Shown here one piece after another: positions 50,365 through 62,401 of a DNA stretch of 64,000 nucleotides. Made by a program: the position numbers and the translations under genes. Under the pieces are notes generated by a model. That model was not told the origin of the DNA and made no database searches. It saw only the letters and a program-made list of their open reading frames with translations. The stretch is from Tetrahymena elliotti 4EA (taxonomy: Eukaryota > Ciliophora > Oligohymenophorea > Hymenostomatida > Tetrahymenidae). Within the stretch, counting starts at the first letter, position 1. Each line of letters begins with the position of its first letter. The stretch covers positions 286,728 to 350,727 of the forward strand of contig JH720332.1 in assembly GCA_000231825.2 (NCBI GenBank), read 5' to 3'.

Positions 50365-53160
50365 ATATCGTCATCATCATCATCATCCTCCTCATTATTT
50401 ATTTGAAATATATCATACTAAAATAACTCACATCAATCAACCAATAAATCAACCTATTTATCTAAATAACTAAATAACATAATAACCCTATAAATAAAAA
50501 AATTTAACAACTTATAATAAAACTAACTACCTATCTTCTAAAGAAAAATATATTTAACTAACTAACTGCTCATAAATATCAATCTATAAATAAACAGTCC
50601 TTTAATTATAATAACAATAAATAATAAATCATTTCGTATTAATCAATTTAAACATTTTTCTAATTATTGTATTATTTTATATTTCCATTCATATTGAATA
50701 TTAATATCTCCAAAATACATTTTTATAAGCTTCATTTTCTCATTTCTTTTTATTTCTCCTCATAATTAAATTTTTCAAATATCTTATTTTAAAAAAATAT
50801 TTTAAATTTTATTATGAGGAGGTAGAAGTAGTTCATTAGTTTTTTATTCATTTTCTAAATAAAAAGTAAAATTTTTTGTTTTGAAAATATTTGATAAATA
50901 ATAAATATAAGAACCCAGCTTTTTGGAAATAAAATTCATTTTGAACCAAAAGAAAATGCATAAAATGCAATCTGGCTAAAATGTTAAGTATAATTTTGAA
51001 GAATTAGAATTCTTAAACAGATTTGAAAATGTTACTGGATTTATTTTATTTCCTTTCTTATTTAACTAACTTATTAACTAACTTTAAAGCTTTTAATTTA
51101 AATAGGTAAAGATTAAAATTTTGTTTTTAAATTGATACAGTCAGTCTTTTTATTTTTAAATAATAATTCATAATAAAATTTTTATTTAAGTTGCTTTTAA
51201 TCTCTTTGTCTTTATCTACTAACCAGTTTTAGATTAAATCAATCATAAGAATTACAGTTATTAAGATTAAAAATGTTGCATTTACTTATTTTAGTGAAAC
51301 CCTTTTGAATAATTACTTCTTAAAGATACAAACTGAAAGTATTTTTAATCAAAATATAATTGAAACAAATAGTATTAACTCCTAACCCAATTTTGAATGT
51401 ATTATGAATTTTTAAGCAATCTAATTATTATTTTAATAAATATTGATATTTAAAATGGTCTGAAACGCAAGCAAAGTAAATTCTAAATTGAGTAGATAGA
51501 TAGTGAATATGTTAAAGTAAAGAATCTCTTTAAGAAAATATTTTAGATTTTATCTCAAAACATTTTTATGTTGATTTTTTTGACAATTATATATAAAGAT
51601 GGTTTTTTTATATCTTTTAAAAGAAGTAAAGAAATGAGGTATTTTTTAAAAGTTAATTAGGCCATTCAATAAATATTTTATTATTTTTAGAGTATTTTTA
51701 TTTATCAATTAAATCATCCTATTTAAATAAATTTATTAATTTTATCTAAATATTTTATAATTATTTTTATGTTTAACTACAATTGTTTATTGTTTATAAA
51801 ATCATCTAAAACAAGAAATAAAAATTAAATATTATTTTAAAAAACTAATTAATTTTAATAATAAATATATTGAAAATAAATTAAAAATTCTTTTTTGTAT
51901 TTCAAAAAATAATTTTAAAATTATTCAAAATTATCAACAAAAATCTTTGTTAATTTTGAAGATGTGGTAAGAATGCGTGTCTCAGTTAGTATTAGTATTT
52001 ATATAATAATAAAAAATATTTGACAAAACTTCTTTTAGCTAAAGATTCACAATTTTTGTATTTTTAATTGAATAAAAAAAATCATTTGGCAATAAATTTT
52101 TGAAGTAAGAAAAATATAACAAAATTAATTAAAAAAGACTACTGAATAAAAAATAAAAATGATTAGCTTAAACTGCAATTCACATAGTGAAGTTACTTAA
52201 ACCTTTCAAAAGATTAATAATCAGTACTCTAGTTATATATATATATTTATATATAAATGTGGTCTTTTTTGTTTAGATTAAATTCCTACTTTATTTTTCA
52301 TTATTTGAGAATGAGTGAGGTTACTTCATTCTGTTTAAATTCGTAATTTTATTAGAAACTTAAATTATTTGTTTGTATTATTTTTTTATAATAAATTTTG
52401 CTATTTACCTTGTTGGCTTTATTTAAAGGAATCCTAAAATTGTAACTAAGATATTTTTGATTTAATTTTTGGAATATATTTTATTTGTTTTACTTTATGT
52501 CATTAACTCTAACTCTACTTTGTAAAAACATATTTACATTAAAAAGATACCTCAAGTATTCCTCTTGATTTTATAAATGTAATTAAATGGTATTTATTTT
52601 TGATAAGTAATTTGATAGGTTTGAGTGCTTAAATCAAATAAAAATAAATTTAATGAGTAAAATGAATAGAATTAGTATTTTTTTTAAGGTTGGAAGAATT
52701 AACTATTGAAATTATTTAGAAAATATTTCAGATACTTTACAAAAAAATAGATTTTGTTTTTGATTCAAAGAATTCCATTAGATAGATCTTGAATAAATTA
52801 TTGAGATAAAGATTAAAAGAAAAATCTATGGTTTTATTTGTGGTTAAAGTTGCAGTTTGGGTGAATAAGAGAGAAATCACAATATTTAGAAAGTTTTTGA
52901 TTTAGATGATCATTATTACAGTTTTTAATATTACTCTAATCAATTAATTAAATTGATAAATTAAGATTATTAGTTGAGATAGCTTCTTAATCTAAATTTT
53001 ATTAATTTAGTTTGCAATAATGTAAGTAAGATTCTTTTAAAAAAAAGATTTCTGAGAAGAAGATAAATATTTTTTATAACAAAGTAATTTATTAACTAAT
53101 TTTTAGTAATACTGTTTCCTATCAATAAAGCATAAAATATATCAATAAATCAATAAATAA
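50365..53160. other. long AT-rich intergenic region with a TCA microsatellite
   Basis: A (TCA)n run lies at about 50371-50387. At 50956 a short frame MHKMQSGQNVKYNFEELEF looks faintly coding, but it has no clear end and is not called. The remainder, nearly 2.8 kb, shows nothing but A/T-rich tracts. Confidence 0.4.
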
Positions 53161-53772
53161 ATGGGCTGCATAGCTGATAAACCTTAACAAAATGCTGCAA
53201 TTAAAAACCAAGCTGAATTAAAAGTACATGTAAAGAATTATTCATCTCAAATGGTATCCTAATTTTATTTGATAAATTCTTAAATTTAAATATTGCATCA
53301 AGAAATCGTTCTTGATTGCAAGCTTTAAGAAGAGCAGATTGGTTTAGAATCGTCTGAACTTTTAGAAATATTAAATGATTGTCACGAAATAAAAAAAGAG
53401 AAGATTGAAGAAATAAATTTACATTTTAAGAGATGTATAAAAGGTTGTCTCATCTCATTTAGAGATCTACAAACTTGCTACTTGATACTTAATATAACTT
53501 AGGTATTACTAAAGAAAGAAAAAAAACTCTTTTGGAATTAATTCTTCAGAATGAAAAAAAGTGTAAAAAATTCTTTGTTTATGAATAAATTTGCTACTCC
53601 AAAAAACTATTATAAAATGATAAAAATTGTAAATCTCATCACAGATTTTAAAGTCAAGGAGATTCTGTTTTAACATTTAAAAGTATTAAGACAAAAGACA
53701 GTTCTCAATACTATGAAAAAACACAAAGTAATCATTCTTGACTCAAAAAAAAAATAAATATTTAGTTAGTGA
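53161..53772 (+). CDS. hypothetical MGC (acylated) small protein
   Basis: A single open frame of 203 residues starts MGCIADKPQQNAAIKNQ, again with the Gly2-Cys3 pair for myristoylation plus palmitoylation, as in the CDPK 3 kb upstream. The body is helical and basic with many K, L and C (ESSELLEILNDCHEIKKEK; HFKRCIKGCLISFRDL; IILDSKKK). No domain is recognised. A GT at about 53252 and an AG near 53305 could define an intron that would change the frame of the rest, so the downstream protein is not secure. The N-terminus is the best-supported part. Confidence 0.45.
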
Positions 53773-55719
53773 GTTACTTAAAAAATAATGTTTTCAATAT
53801 AAATTAATGTACTTAAAACTTAGAAACAAATAACATTCTTAAGTCTTTTTTTAAGACTTAATCCTACTCCATATGCTACTATATAAAAAGCTCCAAAAAT
53901 TCAAATAAAATGAAATGATGAAATGAAAATAAAATTAGATTCAATCCAAGTTTTTAAATAATCGATTAAAAAAATAAGATAGATAGATTGATCAATCAAT
54001 CATTTAAAATAATTGAATGAATAAATGAATGTATTGATTTATTTTCTTACCTCAATTCTGAAATAATGAGATATTGATTAATTTACTCACTGTAATCTCA
54101 AGTTAATTAAATTACTTTGGCTTGAATTTTAAAATAGAAAGAAACCCTATCTTATTCATAAATAAATCAATTAAATAATTTTCTAGTATTATTCATTATC
54201 GCATTATTTATAAAAAGCAAGTTTTATTAAATATATATTTCTTTACATAGTTTACATTCTTACTTGTTCACTTCTAAGCAATATCTGTTGACAATTGCAT
54301 CTCATTTACCCAATTAGAACTACCTTAAATTAATTTCTAATTTAAACTTTATAGCAAAAAGGGGAGTAACCAGTTGTTGCTATTATAAAGGCAGGACTTA
54401 TAAATAGAAATTATTTATTAATTAAAAGTCTATGTAAGAGGAATGAAAATTTAGACCCAATCTCTTTCATTTGAACAAAAACTCTTTGATTTTTAAAATA
54501 AATGATTTAAATTTACGTTGAAATATGGGTTTTAAATAGTTCTTGATTACCTCTAATTTATTTATGAATTTATCAATAATTAATTTTTTTAGAAATGGGA
54601 ATTGAAGTACTATTATTCTCAATGAAAAATTTTTACATTTTTTGTCAAAAATTTATTTATTTAATCACCAAAGAGTGTTTAGAATATTTTTAATAGTGAT
54701 TCTTAAAGTCAATAATGAATGAATTTTAAATATTAATTCATCATTAACTTAAGTTTATGGACTAATTTATTATCAATTAACTTTTTAGAAATGAAAAATA
54801 GAATCCAACATTCTCAATAGAGAAATATTTTACTTTTATTTTTCAAAATAAGAATTCATATTTTTGACAAAAAGGGTATTATTTATTCAGAATATTTTTA
54901 AATTTTTCTTCTTATGTTCAATGATTTTTTATTATCATTCTTAGGTTCAATAACGAATTTGATTCCTAAGAATAGTTAGTACTCTAAATATTTTTAATAC
55001 GTAAATATTTCTTAATGAATTTATATGTGTTTATTTATGTTCTATGTCCCAATTTTCATATAAAAAACCATTTTTGTCAAATTTGTTTCATAGGTGCAAA
55101 ATATAACAGCCAAATTAGAAAAACAATTTTAGTAAGAAAAGATCTTTATTTTATTTAAATATGCTAATATTAAATTACAAAATCTATGTTAAGATTTAAA
55201 ATCCTAAAAAAAGAAATCAATTCATTCTGATTCATTCATTTTTTTAAAAACACTGATCAGACTCATACCAAGGCCTAAGTAAAGGGCAAGATGTAAAACT
55301 TCTCACTGTTATAGAGAAATCTAAACGATTGTTGAATTTGATGGGTTGTTAGAATGTTTTTAATAATATTCAAAGATAGAAAAAGAAGAAAAAATAAAAG
55401 TTAGATTAATAAAAACTTGATAGAAATACAAACAATTTAAATATTTTGGAATAATAAATAGAAATTTTATTCATTTAATTATAATTAATATTATTTGATG
55501 AAGAACATACCTAAGAGTAAAGTCACTCTACTAAACTAATACATAGATTATTATTTTATTAAAAAAAACAATAGAAATCTATCCGTTGACAAACCTTTTT
55601 AATTTTTAAAATGAAATATGTAAAAATATGAATAGTTAACAATAAAAATTTTAATAAAAGGAATGTTAAGAAACTATTTCATAATTGAAGTAAACTCTTT
55701 CTTTTTAAGTCCTAAAAAG
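53773..55719. other. AT-rich spacer with imperfect repeats and a less AT-rich patch
   Basis: No coding frame. It contains the imperfect repeat listed separately. At about 55255-55345 there is a markedly less AT-rich stretch (CAGACTCATACCAAGGCC...) with a small TTCTC/GAGAA hairpin, which might be a small RNA gene or a regulatory element. Confidence 0.4.
54540..54990. repeat. imperfect tandem repeat of about 210-230 bases
   Basis: Two diverged copies follow each other. Each has, in the same order, a TTTTTAGAAATG motif, an ATTCTCAAT block with A-rich sequence after it, a CAGAATATTTTTAA/TAGAATATTTTTAA block, and an ATTCTTA...TCAATAA block. The match is by eye and diffuse between these anchors. 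No coding function. Confidence 0.35.
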
Positions 55720-57531
55720 TCAAAGTTTTTTTGGTCTAAAAATATTTTAGATATTCTTAACATCAAAATAATTACTTACTTACTTATTATTCACATGGAT
55801 AACTTTATTTTATACTTCTTATTATTTTATGGTTTCTTAAAGTTTTTATTATTTATCATCAATATTAAGAGCTTTCTAGAGATTTTTGTTCTATTTATCT
55901 TCATAATTTTGATCTTATTATTAAAATTAGTAATCACAGTGGTTGTTGCTCCTACGAAAAAGCAGTTTATTCCATGGTTGTTACTAGATTGGAATTACAA
56001 GTATATTTTGTTAATCAGAATTTACAGTAATCTGTAGGAAAGATTTTTTTGTTATTATGTTATTGGCATATTACTTGAGTTGTTCTTGTTTCGAAAGTTC
56101 TAATACAGGTTTACTCTTTGAAACTTTCTTTTTTTCAATTAACTTATACTTAAAAAGTTCATATAGATCAATTTCACAGCATCTTGATAATATATATTTG
56201 AAAGTAGACTCTTAAAAGAAAACTGCCAGAAAAACTATAAGTTAAATGATTTAACATGCACAAAGAGATGGATTTACAACACTCTCAAAATCGTCATAGA
56301 TTTTCTCAACAAAACAGTCTTATATTAATACAACTTTAAATTTATTACAATGTTAGGGATGAAAAATCCTATTGATATAATTGTTAGCAATACTCTAATT
56401 AGCTTGAAAACTTTAAGTTTCTTAGGTGGATGGTCTCTAAAAACAATATAATCAAATTCATAATAATAATATTTATCAATTAAAAATACTTCAAAAACTA
56501 CATAGTAGAGAAAGAAAATTCCATGATTTATGAATGAAACAAATATATATATATACCTTTAATAATTCATATTTATCTAACAATTCATGATAGCTATCCA
56601 TGTCAGGTCTACAGGACTTTTTCAAACCAAAATAGCTTTTTTGAAGAAGAAAATAGCTACTGTCACTATTAAATTCATATTTAGCTTACTTTAAATCAGA
56701 AGAAACTCCATTCGCTTCAAAGTACTTTTACTCTTAAATCTAAAAGTTTGTTAAAGCATACAATTTGTTTGTATGTAAGCAATTACTATTTCTCAAATAT
56801 CCTTCAAATTACTTTGATGGGCTGTAAGTTTAAGAGATATCTCTTCGCTCATAGAAATTCGAAATTAGCTTTATGGAAATTTATCTTTTATATTTCTGTA
56901 TATATAAAGTTTATCTGTAGGAGTTAGCTGTTATTCTACATTAGTTGTTTCTTCTTTATAAGGTGCGTTAAAACTAATTCGCTAAATTGGACATTTATAC
57001 TCAGCTGGAACACAAGATTAGTAATCTTCAGAGGAATATGTTAGACATTTTTTTTAGTCATGAGACATAACCCTTTTTTGTCAGTCACAGCATATTAATT
57101 ATTTCAAATTAAATCCTAACAAACGAACTGCACATAACTTAATAACATTATGCTATTACTCAGTACCAATATCAAAATTTTCAAATTCCTTGGCTGGAAT
57201 TTCATCACTCTTATCAGTTTTTTCAAGTCCTGAAAACCTTTAATAAAAAATAAAAACATTTAAAATATTTTAATGAGAAATATTTTGGAAAATGAGAAAT
57301 AAATAAATTATTTAATATTTTTTACTTATAATAAAACAGAGATGTTTCATTCTATTTGCAGTCAGCTTTTGGATCTGAAGGCATGTATATGTCAATAATT
57401 ACCAGTCATTTAAAAAAAACTTATATTTAACAAATTTGTCTTAAAATTTCATCATTTCTCAGAATTACACTGCTAAAGCAATAAAAAATGGAGGAGTCAT
57501 CATCAATCTCTTTGATGCGATCAAAAGCCAT
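55720..57531 (-). CDS. uncharacterised protein, five exons, one in-frame TGA
   Basis: Exons 57531-57469, 57351-57326, 57237-56940, 56868-56557 and 56436-55720 keep one phase throughout (1416 bases). Start MAFDRIKEIDDDSSIFYC, later KTDKSDEIPAKEFENFDIG, CVPAEYKCPIQRISFN, and RPDMDSYHELLDKYE; a Q/N/K-rich tail ends NIFRPKKL at TGA 55722-55720. A moderately hydrophobic Cys-containing stretch (CACQIIQLIVFLAVFF) may be membrane-associated. A TGA at 57083-57081 interrupts the third exon in frame. Twelve bases later, still in frame, is an ATG (57068), so this may be two abutting genes. A 63-base intron (GTGACT...GAAG) would also remove the TGA. No family recognised; the antisense 55663-56037 frame is a shadow. 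Confidence 0.55.
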
Positions 57532-58904
57532 TCTTTTTTAGAAGCAAGTACTCTCACAATAGACATTCTCCCTTTTTCTTCTAATTTTTAAAGCAAACTT
57601 TTAATTATTTCTTTATTATTAATTAGTTTTTTTAATTTAATTTTTATAATTTTTGTTCAAACAAGACGAATATTTCAGTCAGGTAAAATTAATTCAAAGA
57701 TTTACTCAACTCACCCAACAACTAACGAACCTTCTAAAAAAGATATTTTTATGAAACTTTTTTCAGTTTGTACATTCATATGATCTCATATCAAGAATAT
57801 CAAGAGTAGAGGTTACAATTAATTAGGCTATAGAGATTAAAATAATATTTCAAGGTTATTCGTTTGTAATTTGAGGTTAAAAGATACTATATAACTAAAA
57901 TATATACTTTCAACTAACCATTTGTCTCTCTGATTTGGTTAAAATATGCATATGGTTTTTAGAACAAATTAAATAAATTAACTTGAATAGAAATTATAAA
58001 ATTATCATCTTTTGAATTTTTGGATTTATGATAAAGTAGCCTTCAGTTAGTAATTGGTGGGTAATTAAAGGATTTTTTTAAGATTAGAAAATAGTTTTGA
58101 TTGAATACTCTTTAGTAATTAATAATTGCTTTCTTCAATTTATTTTTTTATTGAGCAAAATAAGCATAAAAAATAATGTTTGAAAAAATATTTTAGATTT
58201 CTCTTTTAAATAAAATGAAAATTTTCTTAAAGCATATTTTAAAATCTTTGTTCGATTTTAAATTCAAAAACTCTTAAAATATGATTAGAAATATTAAACT
58301 TATGGATATTTGATTTGATCAACGAAATTATTAAATTGAGATGACTTTCTTTGATTAACTGTGTGTAATCATTACATTTTGTCATTACGAACCTATTATT
58401 TAAATATAGAAAGAAAAAAGTAATTTTGTAAATATATTAGATGATTTTTCATAAAAATTAATTAGCTAGTTAAGTTCTGACTGAGGTAGGATCTTTTTTT
58501 TTTTTGAGATGAATTTTCTTTGTTTAATTAAAAAGAATCATCTATTTGAATATTCATATTTTCAGTGAGCATGACAAACAAAACATCAAAAATTATAAAA
58601 CTGGTAAAAATAAATCAATAAATTACTTGTTGAAATGTTATCTAAAAATTATTTTTGTTAAGTAAAGAGATAAAAATTCTGGTAAAAAATACCTTTAAAA
58701 AACTCATAAAGCTAACACCACTATTTCTTAAATTTAGTATTTTTCCAAAAAAAATAATTTAATGAAATTTTTTACTGAATTAGTAACTTTTTGAAACTTG
58801 AAATAAAATAAAATATTTTTAAAAAAATAATTAATATTTCACTTTAAATGTTTATGATTATAAATATATAATAGTAAAACCTTAAATTAATCATTTATTT
58901 TTAC
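57532..58904. other. AT-rich spacer
   Basis: No further gene. Sequence 57532-57800 is the upstream flank of the previous gene and is partly duplicated at 59020-59215. Confidence 0.45.
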
Positions 58905-59215
58905 CAATTACATAGTCAAGGCAATAAAGAATGGAGCTGTTATCACTCACTACTCTGCATAATATGATAAGATAAAAATACTTATGCTTAATTTAGACAA
59001 GTACTCTCTTATTATAAACAATTTCTACTTTTTTCTACTAATTTTTTGCACAAATTACTAATATTTGTTCAAAGAATTTCAAAGTAGTTTTAAATATAAT
59101 TTGTAGATTTTCTTTCATTAATTAATCATTCATTTTTCTTAAAAGGGTCTTTTAACCAAGCTCATTTCAGCTTGCATGTACCTGTACACAATTAATATCA
59201 TATCAAAGAATACAT
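58905..59215 (-). pseudogene. decayed duplicate of the neighbouring gene's first exon and upstream flank
   Basis: The segment parallels 57463-57800: the exon end DNSSILYCLDY (parent DDSSIFYCFSS) followed by the same GTAATT donor, the upstream AGAGTACTTG block, and further upstream the shared TTTGTTC and ATCATATCAA(A)GAAT blocks. The parent's ATG context is lost, and no partner exons follow on the minus strand, so this is a dead fragment of a local segmental duplication. Confidence 0.6.
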
Positions 59216-59989
59216 TAATTTATCTATCAATCAACTATTTTTTTTTCATTGATAATATCAGCCTCTTGATTGGAAATTTAATTTAAACAAATATTTCTTT
59301 CAAAATAGTCATTTTTATTTGTGATATTTATCAAATTTTGTATTTGGTTAGGAGAAGAAATTAGTAATTCAATTGTAATCGTTAAATTAATATTGATTGA
59401 ATTTGTGGATTAAAGTAAAAATAGAGGGTGATTACTTAATTAATCTTTTTTGGCTTATAAGTCAGGCAGAAGGTATAATTTAAATCTAAACTGTTCATTA
59501 AGGGTTAAAGCTTTCTTCAAATCATTTTCTTATTATTTCGAAAAATTATTTTTCTACTAATCTTAAAAAATATTAAGGTATTAGATTTCGTTCATTACTT
59601 TTCTAATTACCTTTGAGAATGCTTTTAAAATATAGCAGAAAATAGCTAAATTTATTTTCATATTTGAGCAATAGAGTTAATCTATTTAGATCACTACTTT
59701 ATTTTAATTCAATTAAAAGGCTAATTTGTTCTTTTTGGTTACACTTCTAATACAATTTGAAACGAAAATTAGTCAGTCATATATATGTTGTTAGGTTATT
59801 TTTTTAATATTTTTAAAATAAATACTAATTCAATAACAAACAATTTGTTGTATTGATTTATATGTAAATTAATATTATCATTTACAAGTTTTGTTTTTAT
59901 GTGATTTTAATTTAAATTTGTATTTTTTGATATTTTATCCTATAAAAATAAGTACTGATAGGATATTAATCCAGTTAAAATTGGACAAG
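59216..59989. other. AT-rich spacer
   Basis: No coding signal. Confidence 0.45.
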
Positions 59990-60599
59990 ATGAGTAGTAA
60001 ATAAAGTTTAAATGTAGATGAATAATTTAGTTATGGATAGTACAAATGAGTTTTTCAAAAAAAATATAGTAAATATGTGGAGTTTTAGAGATAATTGCTG
60101 ACACCTCAAGCTAAAGTAGGTGATTTACAGCTTGTATCACAGAATAATATAATTAAATAGGCAAATACTCATCCATTTAAAACACTAGATTTAATTTAAA
60201 GAAGAAAAGTTATTTAAAAACAAAACAGATTAAAAAGCAGCCAGCTAAATAATTGTTATGAAGCAATCAGAAATCAAATCATAAAGGAAGCAAAAATCTA
60301 CCTTTAAAAGTAGTTTTATGTAAAGAGTAAACAAACATATTTGTTTGCAACATGTTATTTAAATAATTGGTTTACAAATTGCATAGAAAAATATTTAAAG
60401 GTATTACTTATTTATTGCTTATTGTTTTAAGAAGATTTTATGTAGATTTTACAAGAAATTTCTTAAGATGATTTTTGATTTGAGTAGACTTTTAATTTAT
60501 TTTTCAAAAAAGAAGAATGTATTTAAAAATATTTCAGTATGGTTAAAGTAAATAAATATCAATAAGCAAGATACTTTATTTAGAAGAAACTCTAGATGA
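59990..60599 (+). CDS. small unknown protein with an in-frame TGA
   Basis: Exon 1 59990-60400, intron 60401-60512, exon 2 60513-60599 (TGA 60597-60599), 166 codons. It begins MSSKQSLNVDEQFSYG and continues VEFQRQLLTPQAKVGDLQLV, HPFKTLDLIQRRKV, YEAIRNQIIKEAKIYLQK and ends NKQDTLFRRNSR. A TGA at 60047-60049 sits in frame early on. It would be removed by a 30-base GT...AG segment (60040-60069) that keeps the frame, but that would be an unusually short intron for this genome. No ATG lies just downstream to restart. Domain unknown; basic helical protein. The model is plausible but unproven. Confidence 0.45.
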
Positions 60600-60932
60600 A
60601 TTAATAATATTGTCCACTTTTTTGAATGAAAATAAAAATATATTTTCTCAAAATTTTAATTAATTGTGGTTGACGCTTGAATTTAATTAAGTGTTATGTC
60701 ATTTTGTCGTAATTACTCAAAGAAAATTGAAAATTAATTAAAAATAGAGTAAGCAAGTCTCATCAATAAATTTAGATTTGAGAATCCAATTTATTTTATT
60801 TTAATTAAGAAAATTTTTTTAATTATTTAGAAATTGATTAATATCTAGGATTAATCTTATAATTAATTATTTCAGAAAAACAAGCAACCAGACAAATAAA
60901 CAATTAAATAAATAAATAAATAAAAGATAAAA
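60600..60932. other. AT-rich spacer
   Basis: No coding signal. Confidence 0.45.
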
Positions 60933-61658
60933 ATGACCACTTTACCAAACTTGAAATTAATAGATCCTAAATACTTTTATGCCGAAGAAATACAAGAATT
61001 AAAAGAAGTTTCTTTTGTTTAAAATGATTTGAAATTTCAGAGATAAGCTCTTTACGAAAGATTCGATTTTGATTTAAAGCCATTTAATGATGAAGATGCA
61101 GAGTTATTATGTGAAGAAATGAGCTTATTTTTAAATAAAATTGAAAAACTATAAATTATTATAACTGATGATGATTTTTAATAAGAATATCTTTAACTAT
61201 TTGGACAAAAAATTTCGAAATGTCAAAATTTAAAAAATTTAAATGTCTGTATCCTTGATATTAAGCATAAACCTTATGATGCAGAAAATGATAATGAATA
61301 AGAAAATGACTATGTTGCATTTTCTAAATAGATATCTTAATGCAAAAATTTGGAAATATTAGATTTAGATCTAGAAGAAGGATACATAGATGATGAAATA
61401 TGTCTTAAAATGTTGAGAAATATTGTCACTCTCCCATAGCTATCATAGCTTCGTTTAAATTTAGCTGAAAATCCTTATGATGTAGAGTAAGATGATTGGC
61501 GCTAACTTGTTAAGATTATTTCGAAAATCAAAAAGTTAAATTATCTAAACATTGCTTTCGCTGGTGAGCAAACTAGTAAATTCATGAATAAATTAAGAAC
61601 AATATTTAAGAGAAAAATGAAATAATTGGTTTATCTCAACTTACATTGGCTTGATTGA
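60933..61658 (+). CDS. short leucine-rich repeat protein
   Basis: Intronless, 241 residues, MTTLPNLKLIDPKYFYAEE to TGA 61656-61658. It has at least four LRR units: LKNLNVCILDIKHKP, LEILDLDLEEGYIDDE, LSQLRLNLAENPYDVE and LNYLNIAFAGEQ. They share the spacing of the 36271-43914 cluster, but the sequence is much more acidic and the array is half as long. It sits 17 kb from that cluster on the same strand and is best seen as a distant family member. No targeting signal. Codon use (many GA-rich codons) is somewhat less AT-rich than its neighbours. Confidence 0.8.
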
Positions 61659-62401
61659 TTGGTTGATTCATTCACATTTACATTAATTTTTTAATAGCAA
61701 AGCACAAAGATAAATAAAGAACTCATTTTATTATTAAATCAGTTCTTATTAAGCAAATAATTTGCATTTTATGTCAGTGCCTTTTTATTTCTTGTTAGGT
61801 CAGTTCATCTTTTTCATTACTAAATAATTATTTGCCAATAAAGAAGCTATTTCTTATCTTATCTTTTTTACAATTTGTTTCAAAATATTTTTTTGATTTT
61901 CTTTAAAGTTGGTGTTTATTTATATTGTAAAATTCTTCCATTTATTATGTTGCAAGCTCAACCTCAGCATTACTTTGTTATTGGATCGCAAAATCTTTTG
62001 ACATATTTACACAGGATTTTTTTATAAAGACAAGTAAATAGCTTCGAATATCGATTTAAAGTTTTATGATAAGTAACAGATAAATCTCTTTCAGTAGTAA
62101 ATATTAGCACATTTCTTAATATTTTTAAAGAAAATATTATTTTTATTAATCAATTATTGCTTGTTACTATGATTCGTCATTAATTACCACCTACTTAGAG
62201 TAGATTTTGGACCTATCATGAATTAAATTAATAATTAATTGTCAATAGATAAGTTAATTTCTTATTTTATTTACAAGTTTTTTTCAAAAATATTTTTTAT
62301 TTTCATAAAAGTTAAAAAGATATTTACTTTCTTAAAAGAAATTAAAATTTTTAAAATATTCTTTTAGGAGTTACACTAGATTTTTTTATAAACACAAATA
62401 A
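61659..62401. other. AT-rich spacer
   Basis: No gene seen. Confidence 0.45.

Noticed and set aside
50956..51140. Short frame beginning MHKMQSGQNVK
   Set aside because: Only about 30 protein-like residues, no end or partner exon; too weak to call.
51000..53000. Search for a transposon or retroelement in the long spacer
   Set aside because: No terminal repeats, transposase or reverse-transcriptase motifs seen in any frame.
55663..56037. Plus-strand 124-residue hydrophobic frame looking like a membrane protein
   Set aside because: It is antisense to the last exon of the minus-strand gene at 55720-57531, which has clear coding composition and consistent splice phases. Q/K-rich sense codons give L/F-rich antisense frames.
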